64,000 nt of DNA from Candidatus Kryptonium thompsonii (GTDB lineage Bacteria; Bacteroidota; Ignavibacteria; Kryptoniales; Kryptoniaceae): positions 310,001 through 374,000 of the forward strand of contig LDXX01000006.1 in assembly GCA_001442925.1 (NCBI GenBank), in the 5' to 3' direction. The position numbers and the translations under genes were made by a program. Positions 9,239 to 18,593 of the stretch are shown here, piece after piece; the stretch's first letter is position 1; every line of letters begins with the position of its first letter. The notes under the pieces were generated by a model. It was not told the origin of the DNA and did not search any database. It saw only the letters and a program-made list of their open reading frames with translations.

Positions 9239-10651
9239 TTAGTTTAAAATAAAGCCGAAAACCACAAAGAATATCAACGCAAGTACGCCAGCAGTGATGC
9301 CGTAGGGAAGTTGCGTCTCAACATGATCAAGGTGATCGCAAGCTGATGCCATTGAAGAAACTATCGTTGTATCTGAAATCGGGGAACAGTGGTCTCCAAA
9401 AACACCACCGCTTAAGACACTTGCTACAACGATAGGTAAGTTTGAGTCAAGTGCCATTGCAGTTGGAACAGCTATTGGCATCATTATGGCAAAAGTTCCC
9501 CAACTCGTTCCTGTTGAAAATGAAATGAAAGCTGAAGTCACGAAAACTATACTTGGCAAAAGTGCTGGATTTATAAATTTGCTTGCGATTTGAGCTATAT
9601 ATTCACCCGTTTTTAGTTCTTTACACACTGCCCCAATTGCAAATGCGAACGTCATAAGAATCGCAAGAGGGATAAGTCCGCCCATGCCTTTGAGTGTAAG
9701 CTCGATCGTTTCTCGAATGGAGAGAATTTTTTGAACTTTATAAAGAATCCCCGCAACAAAAATTGATGCCATCACAGCCCAAAGCACCGATGTTGAACCA
9801 GAGCCGTTTACAAGATTACCGTTCCCAGTTATGTAAAGTCCAATCGGCATCATTAAAATCATCGTCAAAATTGGGATGAGCATATTTCTAGCTTTGGGAT
9901 TTGTTCCTGGTTTTGGTGGGATGTTTAGCACTTCATCTGCTATAAGTGGCATAGCGTCGTCCGCAATGAGCTTTCCTTCACGGATTGCTCTAATTTCTGC
10001 TTTTTTCATTGGTCCAAAGTCAGAACCAGTTAACGCAACAAGCAAAACAAGAAGAATTGCGAAGATCGCATAGAAGTTAAACGGCAAAGCATATATGAAA
10101 ATTTGAATTTCATTTTTAACGCCAAGTTGAGTTAACAGTCCAATCACATAAGCACCCCACGCATTTAAAGGTATCATAATACAGACAGGCGCAGAAGTTG
10201 AATCACAAATGTAAGCAAGTTTTTCCCTTGAAATTTTGAGCCGATCGAAAATAGGTCTTGAAACTGTCCCAGTGACGAGACAAGTTATACTTGATTCAAC
10301 AAATATACTCATTCCAATAGCCCATGCGAAAAGTTGTGCTTTCCTGCGTGAGTTTATAAAGCCACGATTTGAAATCAAATTCACAAATCCTTGAACTCCA
10401 CCCGACCGTTGTGTTAATGCGATCAAAGCCCCAACAAGTGCGCTGAAAATTATAACCCTTGTGTTGCTTGGCTCTTTAAAGACATTTATTATCGCATCGA
10501 TGGAGTTAACAAGTCCTAAAAGTGGGTTAAAGTTGGAAAGAATTGTCCATCCAAGCCATATCCCGATAAACAATGAAATATAAACCTGCTTCGTTATCAG
10601 GGCTAAAATTATCGCTGAAAGCGGTGGGAGAATTGAAAGCCATGTGTTCAT
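9239..10651 (-). CDS. NhaC family Na+/H+ antiporter
   Basis: The 470-residue protein has about 11-12 membrane segments and the NhaC-family region GGVFGDHCSPISDTTI followed by SMASACDHLDHVETQLPYG. SSITCLVTG and TGTSWGTFAI are further conserved membrane segments. These antiporters exchange Na+ for protons, or malate/lactate plus ions in MleN-like members. Its 5' end overlaps the stop of the thioredoxin-like gene by 4 bases, so it is in the same transcript. An Na+ economy is also suggested by the pyrophosphatase elsewhere in the window. Confidence 0.9.
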   Translation of the reverse strand: MNTWLSILPPLSAIILALITKQVYISLFIGIWLGWTILSNFNPLLGLVNSIDAIINVFKEPSNTRVIIFSALVGALIALTQRSGGVQGFVNLISNRGFINSRRKAQLFAWAIGMSIFVESSITCLVTGTVSRPIFDRLKISREKLAYICDSTSAPVCIMIPLNAWGAYVIGLLTQLGVKNEIQIFIYALPFNFYAIFAILLVLLVALTGSDFGPMKKAEIRAIREGKLIADDAMPLIADEVLNIPPKPGTNPKARNMLIPILTMILMMPIGLYITGNGNLVNGSGSTSVLWAVMASIFVAGILYKVQKILSIRETIELTLKGMGGLIPLAILMTFAFAIGAVCKELKTGEYIAQIASKFINPALLPSIVFVTSAFISFSTGTSWGTFAIMMPIAVPTAMALDSNLPIVVASVLSGGVFGDHCSPISDTTIVSSMASACDHLDHVETQLPYGITAGVLALIFFVVFGFILN

Positions 10652-11154
10652 TTCGCCTGACTTAAAATTTTTGCGATATGTTTGATGAGCGTTTCTTGTG
10701 GATGTTCAACTATTCTTCCGATCTCTTTACCATTTTCGAAAAAGATAAATGTTGGAACTCTGCTTATGCCATATTTATCTGTTAAACCTTCAAGCTTTTT
10801 ATCCCTATCAAGCCCGATGACTTTTATATGTTTTCTTGAAACCCCCGCCTCATCCATTATTTTCATAAACTTTGGAAAATGCGCTTTGCTGTCTGAACAC
10901 CAAGTCCCGATGAAAACCAATACATCAAATTTATTTGCTTTTGATTTTATTACGCTAAAGCTTTCCGTGTCTTCGACTGCATATTTTGAGTAGCCATCTC
11001 CATACCATTTGAAGCTTTCGGAGTTAAGCAGTTCAACTGGAAATTCGCCGATAATTATCTTGGTCTCATTTCGTTGTATTACTGAGTATCTCTTGGTCGC
11101 ACATGAATGTAAAATTATTAGAGATGCGATTATGAAGATGAGAGTTCTTTTCAT
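10648..11154 (-). CDS. Thioredoxin-like lipoprotein with single active-site cysteine
   Basis: The N-terminus is a lipoprotein signal (hydrophobic run ending in LHSC, residues 14-17), so the mature 152-residue domain is membrane-anchored outside the cytoplasm. The thioredoxin fold is shown by FIGTWCSDSKAHFPKF at the active site and SRVPTFIFF, which contains the cis-proline. The motif is W-C-S-D-S, with only one cysteine instead of CxxC. A normal dithiol oxidoreductase cycle is therefore unlikely; a monothiol or chaperone-like role is possible. It overlaps udk and nhaC by 4 bases each. Confidence 0.82.
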   Translation of the reverse strand: MKRTLIFIIASLIILHSCATKRYSVIQRNETKIIIGEFPVELLNSESFKWYGDGYSKYAVEDTESFSVIKSKANKFDVLVFIGTWCSDSKAHFPKFMKIMDEAGVSRKHIKVIGLDRDKKLEGLTDKYGISRVPTFIFFENGKEIGRIVEHPQETLIKHIAKILSQAK

Positions 11155-11774
11155 TTTTTATCCTCCAGCATTGTTTTTATTCTTGAGACGACCATTTCAA
11201 TTGCAACTTCATTTTCTCCGCCTCTGGGTATGATCACATCCGCCCATCTTTTGCTTGGTTCAACGAACTCAAGATGTGAAGGTTTAACGGTTGAAATATA
11301 TTGATTTATCACCGATTCAAGGGTTCTTCCTCTTTCGATCACATCTCTTTTTATTCTCCTTAGTACTCTTTCATCAGCGTCAGTATCCACGAAGATTTTT
11401 ATATCCATTAATTCACGCAATTCTTTTTCAACAAAAACAAGTATTCCTTCAACGATTATTACATCCTTTGGCTCGATACGTCTTACCTGTTCAAGGCGCT
11501 TGTATGTTGTGAAATCATAGATGGGCGCATCAATTGGTTGATAATTTTTCAGTTTTTTTACATGCTCGATCAAAAGTTTTGTGTCAAGTGCATCTGGATG
11601 GTCAAAGTTAATTTCTTCAATTCTTTTCCCCAAAAATTGTGAAATATCTTTGTAGTAGCTGTCATGTTCGAGTATGATAACCTTGTCATCGCCAATTTTT
11701 TTAGCGATTTTTTTCGCAACCGTCGTTTTCCCAGACCCAGTTCCTCCAGCTATGCCAATTACAAGGGGCTTCAT
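11151..11774 (-). CDS. udk: Uridine kinase
   Basis: Uridine kinase phosphorylates uridine and cytidine to UMP and CMP in pyrimidine salvage. The start chosen is the ATG at 11774, which gives MKPLVIGIAGGTGSGKTT with the P-loop at residues 10-17. Upstream in-frame codons lie within the preceding gene and are not homologous. Other family segments are EHDSYYKD, NFDHPDALD, PIYDFTTYKR and VEGILVF. At 207 residues it has the family length. The ATG overlaps the stop of the pseudouridine synthase gene (ATGA). Confidence 0.94.
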   Translation of the reverse strand: MKPLVIGIAGGTGSGKTTVAKKIAKKIGDDKVIILEHDSYYKDISQFLGKRIEEINFDHPDALDTKLLIEHVKKLKNYQPIDAPIYDFTTYKRLEQVRRIEPKDVIIVEGILVFVEKELRELMDIKIFVDTDADERVLRRIKRDVIERGRTLESVINQYISTVKPSHLEFVEPSKRWADVIIPRGGENEVAIEMVVSRIKTMLEDKK

Positions 11775-12505
11775 TTGAAGTATCCTGGGGCTATTTGTTT
11801 TAATTCTTCTTTGCTTAAAAATCTCCACTCCCCTGGCTTTAAGTTTTTATCTTCGAAGTTCCCAATTTTTACTCTCACCAAGTTTTCAACTTTATAGCCA
11901 AGTTTTTCGAACATCCTTCGAATTTGTCTATTTTTACCTTCGACTATTTCAATTTCTACCCAGCAAGTTTTGGGATTTGTTTTGATAAGCCTCACTTTTG
12001 CAGGCATCGTTTTATAAATTTGATTATCTACCTCAATTTCCATTCCAAGTTGAAGTTTTATCAAATCCTCTGGGGTTATCTTTTTGTTAAGTTTTACGAT
12101 GTATGTCTTTGGAACTTTTGATTCAGGGTTTGTGATAAAATCCGCAAATTTATTATCGTTTGTCAAAATCAAGAGACCACTTGTGTCTTTATCGAGTCTT
12201 CCAACAGGTGCGACCCATGTGTTCAACTTAAGGATATCGTAAGCCGTTTTTCTATTGAGTTCATCTTTTCTTGTTGTTATCACTCCTTTTGGTTTGTTTA
12301 AAACGATGTAAATTTTTTCTTTTTGTTTTAGTGTTTCTCCATCTATAGCGATTTTATCTCTTTTTAGGTCAACCCTGAAAGATGGATCTGTTATAATTTT
12401 TGAGTTAACGCTCACCTTCCCTTGGATTATAATTTTTCTCGCAATGCTTCTTGACATGTACCCAAGTTTTGAAAGCGCCCTTTCAAGCGATACTCCTTTT
12501 TTCAT
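11771..12505 (-). CDS. rRNA pseudouridine synthase, RsuA/RluB/RluE family
   Basis: The 244-residue protein has an N-terminal S4 RNA-binding domain (residues 4-50, with RALSKLGYMSRSIARKII) and a catalytic domain. GRLDKDTSGLLILTND carries the nucleophilic aspartate. KNRQIRRMFEKLGYKV is the conserved RNA-contact segment. The family converts specific uridines in 16S or 23S rRNA to pseudouridine; RluB-like is likely, but the exact site cannot be told. It begins 1 base after the stop of the DedA-like gene and overlaps udk, deep within the operon. Confidence 0.92.
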   Translation of the reverse strand: MKKGVSLERALSKLGYMSRSIARKIIIQGKVSVNSKIITDPSFRVDLKRDKIAIDGETLKQKEKIYIVLNKPKGVITTRKDELNRKTAYDILKLNTWVAPVGRLDKDTSGLLILTNDNKFADFITNPESKVPKTYIVKLNKKITPEDLIKLQLGMEIEVDNQIYKTMPAKVRLIKTNPKTCWVEIEIVEGKNRQIRRMFEKLGYKVENLVRVKIGNFEDKNLKPGEWRFLSKEELKQIAPGYFK

Positions 12506-12506
12506 G

Positions 12507-13106
12507 TTATCTTAGATACTTGATTAGAACAAAACCAAGTATCAATAAAACCACGAACGCAATTGTAAGCCAGTCAAAATATTTATCGATAAATTTCTTC
12601 ACCCTTGGACCAAATAAATAGATCATTCCACTGACAAGAAAGAATCTTGCTGGTCTACTTAGAGCTGATGCGAGTACGAGAGTAGAAAAATTAACTTGGA
12701 AAGCACCCGCTGCAATTGTGAAGACTTTGTATGGTATTGGCGTAAAACCAGCGATCGCAATCGCAACAAAGGCATTTTTATCGTACATCGTTTTCACTGC
12801 GTCATATTCATTTTGAAGATGATAAAATTCGATTATCTTTTTGCCAATAAGCTCATAAAATTGAAATCCTATCAAATATCCAAACATTCCCCCAAGAACA
12901 GAGCCGATGGAACATATCAAAGCATATCTTAGGGAAAGATTTGGTTTTAAAAGTGCTATTGCAATCAATAGAACATCTGGCGGTATGGGGAAAAAGGAAG
13001 ACTCTGTGAAAGCAATTATGAACAGTGCAAGTCCAGCATAGGGCTTTTGGGCAAAGTTCTCAACCCAGCTTTTTAATTCAAACAAAATCTTTGAGATTTT
13101 TCTCAT
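12507..13106 (-). CDS. YqaA/DedA-like VTT-domain membrane protein
   Basis: This 199-residue membrane protein has the SNARE-associated/VTT domain of the YqaA branch: FTESSFFPIPPDVLLIA, GSVLGGMFGYLIGF and FTPIPYKVFTIAAGAFQV. DedA-superfamily proteins are linked to lipid scrambling and proton-dependent envelope homeostasis. The ATG at 13106 is the start; a TTG one codon upstream adds nothing. It is the first gene of the minus-strand operon that runs to 6960, divergent from the CDGSH gene. Confidence 0.88.
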   Translation of the reverse strand: MRKISKILFELKSWVENFAQKPYAGLALFIIAFTESSFFPIPPDVLLIAIALLKPNLSLRYALICSIGSVLGGMFGYLIGFQFYELIGKKIIEFYHLQNEYDAVKTMYDKNAFVAIAIAGFTPIPYKVFTIAAGAFQVNFSTLVLASALSRPARFFLVSGMIYLFGPRVKKFIDKYFDWLTIAFVVLLILGFVLIKYLR

Positions 13107-13246
13107 CAATAAACATTTGATTTTTTATAATTTGAAACAAATTAAAAATGTTAAAGCTGAAATTCAAGTTAATAAAAAATTGCAATAGTTTGGGAATTTG
13201 CAAAAATTAGCTTGTTTTGTTAAGTTTATCAAAAAGTTAGATCGCT

Positions 13247-13477
13247 ATGGCTAAAATAAAAGCAAGTGAAAACGGACCCTATTTGATTGAAATAGAAAGT
13301 GGAAGCTTTGAAGTTGAAAGGGATACTGGAAAGGAACTTATAGAGAAAAAAACGATTGCGCTTTGCCGATGCGGTGGCTCTGAGAATAAACCCTTCTGCG
13401 ATGGAACTCATAGGAAAATTGGTTTCTCTGCAAAGGGCGCAAATATAAAGATAGTCGAAGCTTCAAAGAAGATATAG
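13247..13477 (+). CDS. CDGSH iron-sulfur protein (mitoNEET-type)
   Basis: The 76-residue protein contains one CDGSH domain, ALCRCGGSENKPFCDGTH, with the three cysteines and one histidine that ligate a [2Fe-2S] cluster. Such proteins transfer clusters or electrons in the cytoplasm. Small single-domain bacterial forms of this length are common. It is alone between a divergent operon and the ABC exporter genes, with a 67-base gap to the latter, so it may be a single transcription unit. Confidence 0.93.
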   Translation: MAKIKASENGPYLIEIESGSFEVERDTGKELIEKKTIALCRCGGSENKPFCDGTHRKIGFSAKGANIKIVEASKKI

Positions 13478-13544
13478 CCTCTTTCACATTAGCTCAGTGC
13501 AAGGTGAAATTTGAATTGAGGTTTTAATAAATTTTCTAAACTTT

Positions 13545-15290
13545 ATGCGATCATTATTTGAACTCAAGCCTTACATTTTAAAATATAGAAAGTTAATCTT
13601 TATTGGAATTTTGTTCGTTCTTATAAGCGAGGCTTTTTATGTTATAATTCCAATTTTAATTGGTCGGGCAGTTGATAGTTTAAAGTTCGGGATAACTGGG
13701 GAGAAACTCCTTTGGTTTGCTTCGCTTGTGATTGGTTCCACTTTATTAAGTGGGATTGCTTCTTTCTTTACACGGCAGACTATAATTGTTGCTTCCAGAA
13801 AAATTGAATACGACTTACGGAACGATTTTTATCGTCATGTTCAGAGTTTGCATTATCTCTATTTCAGAGATAAAAAGGTTGGCGATATAATGGCTTACGC
13901 TACAAATGATATACCTGCTGTGCGAAACTTCTTAGGACCTGGGATAATGTACTCAGTTGAAACAGTGATAGAATTTGTCGTGATACTTGGCATCATGTTT
14001 TCAATGAATCTTAAGCTTACGCTTTTAACTTTGACGCCACTTCCGTTGATTTCTTATCTTGTTTATAAAGTTGGAAAAATTGTTCATGAGAAATATGAGG
14101 ATATACAGGAGCATTTTGGAACTATTACGACAGTGGCGCAAGAGAACATTGCGGGGATAAGGGTTATAAAATCTTATGTTAGAGAGGATTACGAAGTTGA
14201 AAAATTCAGGAAGTTGAATTTTGACTACATGTTGAAAAACATAAAGCTTATCAAGGTTCAATCTTTAACTTATCCGTTGATGATTTTGATAACTGGAATT
14301 TCAATCATACTTGTTGTATGGTATGGTGGTTATCAGGTTATTAAGGGTGCGATGACGCTTGGACAGATAACATCGTTTTTGATCTATCTTGGTTATTTAA
14401 TTTGGCCCATGATTGCATTTGGCTGGATTGTTAATTTGACGCAGAGGGCTTCGGCTTCTATGGATAGGTTGCTTGAGGTTTTCAAGGTTGAGCCACAGAT
14501 AAAAGACACAAACGAAACTGATTTTTCAATTAAGGAAATAAGCGGTGAAATCAAATTCAAAAATGTATGGTTTAAATATCCAGATTCAGAAAGTTATGTT
14601 TTAAAGGGCATAAACCTTGAGATCAAGCAAGGGCAAACGGTTGGGATAGTTGGATATACAGGGAGCGGGAAAACGACTCTTGTGAATTTGATCCCGAGAT
14701 TATTTGATCCCGATAAGGGAGAGGTTTTGATAGATGGAATTAATGTTAAGAAAATTCCACTTAAGGTTTTAAGGGAAAGCATTGGTTATGTCCAGCAGGA
14801 GGTTTTTTTATTTTCTGACTCGGTGAAGAATAATATAACATTTGGTGTAGATGGCGTAAGTGATGAGGAGGTTTTTAATGTTGCAAAAATTGCTCATATT
14901 TATGATGAAGTGATTGAATTTCCCAATGGATTTGATACAATTGTCGGAGAAAGAGGCATAACATTGTCAGGTGGGCAGAGGCAAAGGGTTGGGCTCGCTC
15001 GGGCTTTAATAAAGAAACCGAAAATTTTAATACTCGATGACTCGCTATCTTCGGTTGATGCTTATACTGAAGAAATGATTTTGAAAAGTTTAAAAGAATT
15101 TAGAGCGGGAAGAACGACGATAATTATAAGTCACAGAATAACCGCTGTTAAGGATGCAGACTTTATCATCGTGCTTGATGATGGTGAAATTGTTGAGCAA
15201 GGAACTCATGATGAACTTCTTGAACTCGGTGGGATTTACGCAGATCTTTACCAGAAGCAAATTCTCGAAGAAGAACTTGAAAGAATGTGA
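13545..15290 (+). CDS. ABC exporter subunit with degenerate catalytic glutamate
   Basis: A half-transporter of 581 residues: six membrane helices (residues 15-300) followed by an ATPase domain. Walker A is GYTGSGKTT (370-378) and the signature LSGGQ (474-478) is intact. Walker B ILILD (494-498) is followed by D499 where the catalytic glutamate is expected, and the H-loop histidine is H530. The Asp-for-Glu change marks this as the degenerate-site partner of a heterodimer whose second subunit starts 22 bases downstream. Substrate is unknown; lipids, drugs or peptides are typical for this class. Confidence 0.93.
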   Translation: MRSLFELKPYILKYRKLIFIGILFVLISEAFYVIIPILIGRAVDSLKFGITGEKLLWFASLVIGSTLLSGIASFFTRQTIIVASRKIEYDLRNDFYRHVQSLHYLYFRDKKVGDIMAYATNDIPAVRNFLGPGIMYSVETVIEFVVILGIMFSMNLKLTLLTLTPLPLISYLVYKVGKIVHEKYEDIQEHFGTITTVAQENIAGIRVIKSYVREDYEVEKFRKLNFDYMLKNIKLIKVQSLTYPLMILITGISIILVVWYGGYQVIKGAMTLGQITSFLIYLGYLIWPMIAFGWIVNLTQRASASMDRLLEVFKVEPQIKDTNETDFSIKEISGEIKFKNVWFKYPDSESYVLKGINLEIKQGQTVGIVGYTGSGKTTLVNLIPRLFDPDKGEVLIDGINVKKIPLKVLRESIGYVQQEVFLFSDSVKNNITFGVDGVSDEEVFNVAKIAHIYDEVIEFPNGFDTIVGERGITLSGGQRQRVGLARALIKKPKILILDDSLSSVDAYTEEMILKSLKEFRAGRTTIIISHRITAVKDADFIIVLDDGEIVEQGTHDELLELGGIYADLYQKQILEEELERM

Positions 15291-15311
15291 AACAAATTCT
15301 ACTGTTAATTT

Positions 15312-17138
15312 ATGCGTGATTTCAGAGATGATGAAATACTGGGGAAAGCTTATGATTCAAGATTGATGAAACGGCTTTTAAAGTATGTAAAACCATATTG
15401 GAGACAGGTTTTAATTTCAATTTTGCTTGTGTTGATACTTGCGGTTTTAAATCCATTGCGACCTTACATAACAAAGTTTGCGATAGATGATTACATTTTA
15501 AAATCAAACTATTCTGGACTTACAAAATTAACATTACTCCTTTTTGGGGTTCTGTTTTTGCAGGGAGTTTTGCAATATCTTTTGAGTTATACAACTGGGT
15601 GGATTGGGCAAAGGACAATTTTTGATTTGAGAATGGAGATTTTCAATCATTTACAGCGTCTTGCTTTGAGATTTTTTGATAAAAATCCAACAGGTCGGCT
15701 TGTGACAAGAGTTACAAATGATGTTGAATCTTTGAACGAGATGTATTCATCGGGGATAGTTCTCGTCTTCGGGGATATATTTACAATTTTGGGAATTTTA
15801 TATTTCATGTTCAAGTTAAGTTTTGAACTTTCACTTGTCACCTTGAGCGTTTTGCCGTTGCTTTTTTATGCGACTTTTTTGTTCAGGAAAAAAGCGAGGG
15901 AAGCATATAGGGAGGTGAGAACATTAATTGCAAAGATAAATGCCTTCTTGCAGGAACATTTTTCTGGTATAAGTGTGATTCAAGTTTTTCACCGTGGGGA
16001 GGAAGAATTTAAGAAATTTGACCAGATAAATGCGAAGTATAGAGATGCCAATATAAAGTCAATTTTTTATTATGCAGTTTTTTTCCCAGCGGTTGAACTG
16101 ATCAGTGCAATTGGAATTGGGCTTATAATCTGGTATGGTGGTGGAGAGGTTATAAAGGGGACCGTAACGATAGGTGTTTTGATTTCATTCCTTCAATATA
16201 CGGAGATGTTTTTCAGACCTGTGAGAGATTTGTCTGAGAAGTACAATATCTTTCAAACAGCGATGGCTTCGGCTGAAAGAATTTTTAAACTTCTTGACAC
16301 CAAAGTTTTTATAAAACAGCCAGAAAATCCTGTAAAACTCGAGAAGCTTCGTGGTGAAATTGAATTTAAAAATGTGTGGTTTGCATATAGAGACGATGGC
16401 GAGGAAATTTACAATGATGATTGGATTTTGAAAAATGTTTCCTTCAAAATTAATGCTGGAGAAAAGGTAGCTATAGTTGGGGCAACTGGCTCAGGGAAAA
16501 GCACAATTATAAATTTGATATGTAAGTTTTACACGACTCAAAAAGGGCAGATTTTAATTGATGGGATAGATATAAAAGACATTGATGAAAGGGAACTAAG
16601 AAAGCACATTGCGGTGGTTTTGCAAGATGTTTTGCTTTTTTCAGGTGATATCTTTACAAATATAACGCTTGGGAATGAAAGAATCAGAATGGAAAAAGTT
16701 ATTGAGTCAGCTCGATTGATTGGTGCTGACAAATTCATTGAAAGATTACCGAACGGTTATTTTGAAGTCGTACAGGAAAGAGGGGCGAATTTATCAGTTG
16801 GAGAAAAACAACTTATTTCATTTGTTCGAGCTTTGGTTTATGATCCTAAAATCCTTATTCTTGATGAAGCAACATCAAGTGTTGATGTTGAAACTGAAAG
16901 GGTTATCCAAAATGCGATCGTTAAACTTCTTGAAAATCGAACTGCGATAATCATTGCTCATAGGTTATCAACCATTCAAAATTCTGATAAAATAATTGTT
17001 CTTCATAAGGGTGAAGTTCGCGAAATCGGGACACATGATGAACTGATGGAATTAAAGGGGATTTATTATCGTCTTTATCAGTTGCAGTATAGAGAGAAGA
17101 AATCAAAACTTGCCAATGTATCGGGGACGGTGAAGTGA
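15312..17138 (+). CDS. ABC exporter subunit with canonical catalytic site and altered signature
   Basis: The 608-residue partner of the preceding half-transporter, again with six N-terminal helices and an ATPase domain. Walker A is GATGSGKST (390-398) and Walker B ILILD (514-518) is followed by the normal catalytic E519. The signature is LSVGE (494-498) instead of LSGGQ. In a heterodimer this altered signature faces the partner's degenerate Walker B, giving one dead and one live ATP site as in TM287/TM288-type exporters. A terminator follows immediately after the stop, so the pair forms the end of a transcript. Confidence 0.93.
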   Translation: MRDFRDDEILGKAYDSRLMKRLLKYVKPYWRQVLISILLVLILAVLNPLRPYITKFAIDDYILKSNYSGLTKLTLLLFGVLFLQGVLQYLLSYTTGWIGQRTIFDLRMEIFNHLQRLALRFFDKNPTGRLVTRVTNDVESLNEMYSSGIVLVFGDIFTILGILYFMFKLSFELSLVTLSVLPLLFYATFLFRKKAREAYREVRTLIAKINAFLQEHFSGISVIQVFHRGEEEFKKFDQINAKYRDANIKSIFYYAVFFPAVELISAIGIGLIIWYGGGEVIKGTVTIGVLISFLQYTEMFFRPVRDLSEKYNIFQTAMASAERIFKLLDTKVFIKQPENPVKLEKLRGEIEFKNVWFAYRDDGEEIYNDDWILKNVSFKINAGEKVAIVGATGSGKSTIINLICKFYTTQKGQILIDGIDIKDIDERELRKHIAVVLQDVLLFSGDIFTNITLGNERIRMEKVIESARLIGADKFIERLPNGYFEVVQERGANLSVGEKQLISFVRALVYDPKILILDEATSSVDVETERVIQNAIVKLLENRTAIIIAHRLSTIQNSDKIIVLHKGEVREIGTHDELMELKGIYYRLYQLQYREKKSKLANVSGTVK

Positions 17139-17165
17139 GGTCATCTTAAGAAGATGACCTTTTTA
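17138..17165 (+). terminator. Rho-independent terminator after the ABC exporter genes
   Basis: A perfect 10-bp stem (AGGTCATCTT / AAGATGACCT) with a 3-base loop is followed by TTTTT. It begins at the last base of the exporter stop codon and separates it from fbp. Confidence 0.94.
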
Positions 17166-17199
17166 AAATTAAAAAGTAAAAATCAAGGAGGTCTTAGCC

Positions 17200-18207
17200 A
17201 TGCAGCGCATCATCACAATTGAGCGATTCATAATTGAAAGGGAGCATGAAATTCCCGGGGCAACTGGTGAATTTTCAAAACTTTTAACTGATATTGCCCT
17301 TGCGGCGAAAATCGTTTGGCGTGAGGTTTCCAAAGCAGGACTTGTGGATATCATCGGTTCAACAGGTAAAGTTAACATTTCGGGTGATGTCGTTCAAAAG
17401 CTCGATGAGTTTGCGAATGAAATCTTTATCAATGTTATGCAAAAAGGGGGACATCTTTGTGTTATGGCGAGCGAGGAAAGCAAGGGTTTAATTGAAATTC
17501 CTGAAGAGCTTGCAAAAGGTAAGTATGTTCTTGTTTTTGATCCCCTTGATGGAAGCTCGAATATCGATGTTAATGTTTCGATTGGTTCTATATTTGGAAT
17601 CTTTCGCCGCGTGACTCCTTCAGGCAAGGGAACTGAGGAGGACGTGCTACAGCCCGGTAGAAATCTCGTCGCAGCTGGTTATGTTGTCTATGGCTCAAGC
17701 ACAATTTTTGTCTATACGACGGGCAATGGTGTTCACGGGTTCACACTTGATCCGAGCATAGGTGAGTTTTTGTTATCTCACGAAAATATCAGAATTCCAA
17801 AGAAGGGCGACATTTATAGTGTGAACGAAGGCTATTATGAAAGATGGGATGAAAACATGAAAAGGTTTATCAATTATCTCAAGGCTGAGGACAAAGCAAC
17901 AGGTAGACCTTACAAATTAAGGTATGTTGGAACTCTTGTTGCGGATTTCCATCGGACGCTTTTGTATGGGGGAATTTTTATGTATCCTGGGGATACAAAA
18001 AATCCAGAGGGAAAATTGAGGTTAATTTATGAAGCAGCGCCATTAGCTTATGTGGTTGAAAAGGCGGGTGGGAGAGCGAGCAATGGTTTTCAAAACATAC
18101 TTGACATAAAACCAACAAGTTTGCATCAGAGGACTCCACTCTTCATTGGAAGTGAGGAAGATGTGAAACTTGCGGAGAAGTTTTTACAAGGTAAAGCGGA
18201 AGATTAA
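17200..18207 (+). CDS. fbp: Fructose-1,6-bisphosphatase class I
   Basis: FBPase I hydrolyses fructose 1,6-bisphosphate to fructose 6-phosphate in gluconeogenesis. The 335-residue protein has the metal and substrate motif [13 protein letters not shown], plus [15 protein letters not shown] and [14 protein letters not shown]. The ATG at 17200 is preceded by a perfect AAGGAGG eight bases upstream, which implies strong translation. Flanking terminators on both sides make it a single-gene unit. Confidence 0.96.
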   Translation: MQRIITIERFIIEREHEIPGATGEFSKLLTDIALAAKIVWREVSKAGLVDIIGSTGKVNISGDVVQKLDEFANEIFINVMQKGGHLCVMASEESKGLIEIPEELAKGKYVLVFDPLDGSSNIDVNVSIGSIFGIFRRVTPSGKGTEEDVLQPGRNLVAAGYVVYGSSTIFVYTTGNGVHGFTLDPSIGEFLLSHENIRIPKKGDIYSVNEGYYERWDENMKRFINYLKAEDKATGRPYKLRYVGTLVADFHRTLLYGGIFMYPGDTKNPEGKLRLIYEAAPLAYVVEKAGGRASNGFQNILDIKPTSLHQRTPLFIGSEEDVKLAEKFLQGKAED

Positions 18208-18213
18208 ATTGGT

Positions 18214-18236
18214 GGGGGCTTTTCAAGCCCCCTTTT
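18214..18236 (+). terminator. Rho-independent terminator after fbp
   Basis: An 8-bp stem (GGGGGCTT / AAGCCCCC) with loop TTC is followed by TTTT. It sits between fbp and the convergent small gene. Confidence 0.92.
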
Positions 18237-18242
18237 AAGTAT

Positions 18243-18413
18243 TTATCCCCCTTCGTGATGTTCTGTATTCATTTCGATCCATTTTGATATAAACTCAACT
18301 ATATCATTCCACAGTTTTATCTTTTCTTCTGTTGTCAAACCAGCGGTTTTGATAATTTTTTCAATTTCGTTGCAAAGATCTTCAGGCAGGTTCAAATTTT
18401 TTTCTTCCATCAT
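18243..18413 (-). CDS. Small acidic hypothetical protein
   Basis: A 56-residue protein starting at tandem ATG codons (18413/18410) with GGGG six to nine bases upstream. It is rich in Glu and Lys and predicted helical (LCNEIEKIIK, EKIKLWNDIVEFISKWIEM), ending in HHEGG. I do not recognise the family. It converges on fbp and does not overlap it. The helical, charged composition and the plausible ribosome site argue for a real small gene, but homologues would be needed to be sure. Confidence 0.5.
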   Translation of the reverse strand: MMEEKNLNLPEDLCNEIEKIIKTAGLTTEEKIKLWNDIVEFISKWIEMNTEHHEGG

Positions 18414-18593
18414 AGTTTTACCCCGATTTTGTTTTATGAGCGCTTTCACTTATGAAGTTAAAAATTTCCAGGAAAAACTTCAATATGTGAAATATTTAGT
18501 TATGAAGACACTGGCTGAAGTCGGTTTCTTGATTTTTTGGGCTTTACTTTTTATCTTATCCTTGAATCTGAAAAATAAATTTTGGAGGTTGAT

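Noticed and set aside
13484-13512. TTTCAC ... GTGAAA inverted repeat between the CDGSH and ABC genes
   Set aside because: Six-base arms with a 16-base spacer and no T run; too weak to call a terminator or operator.
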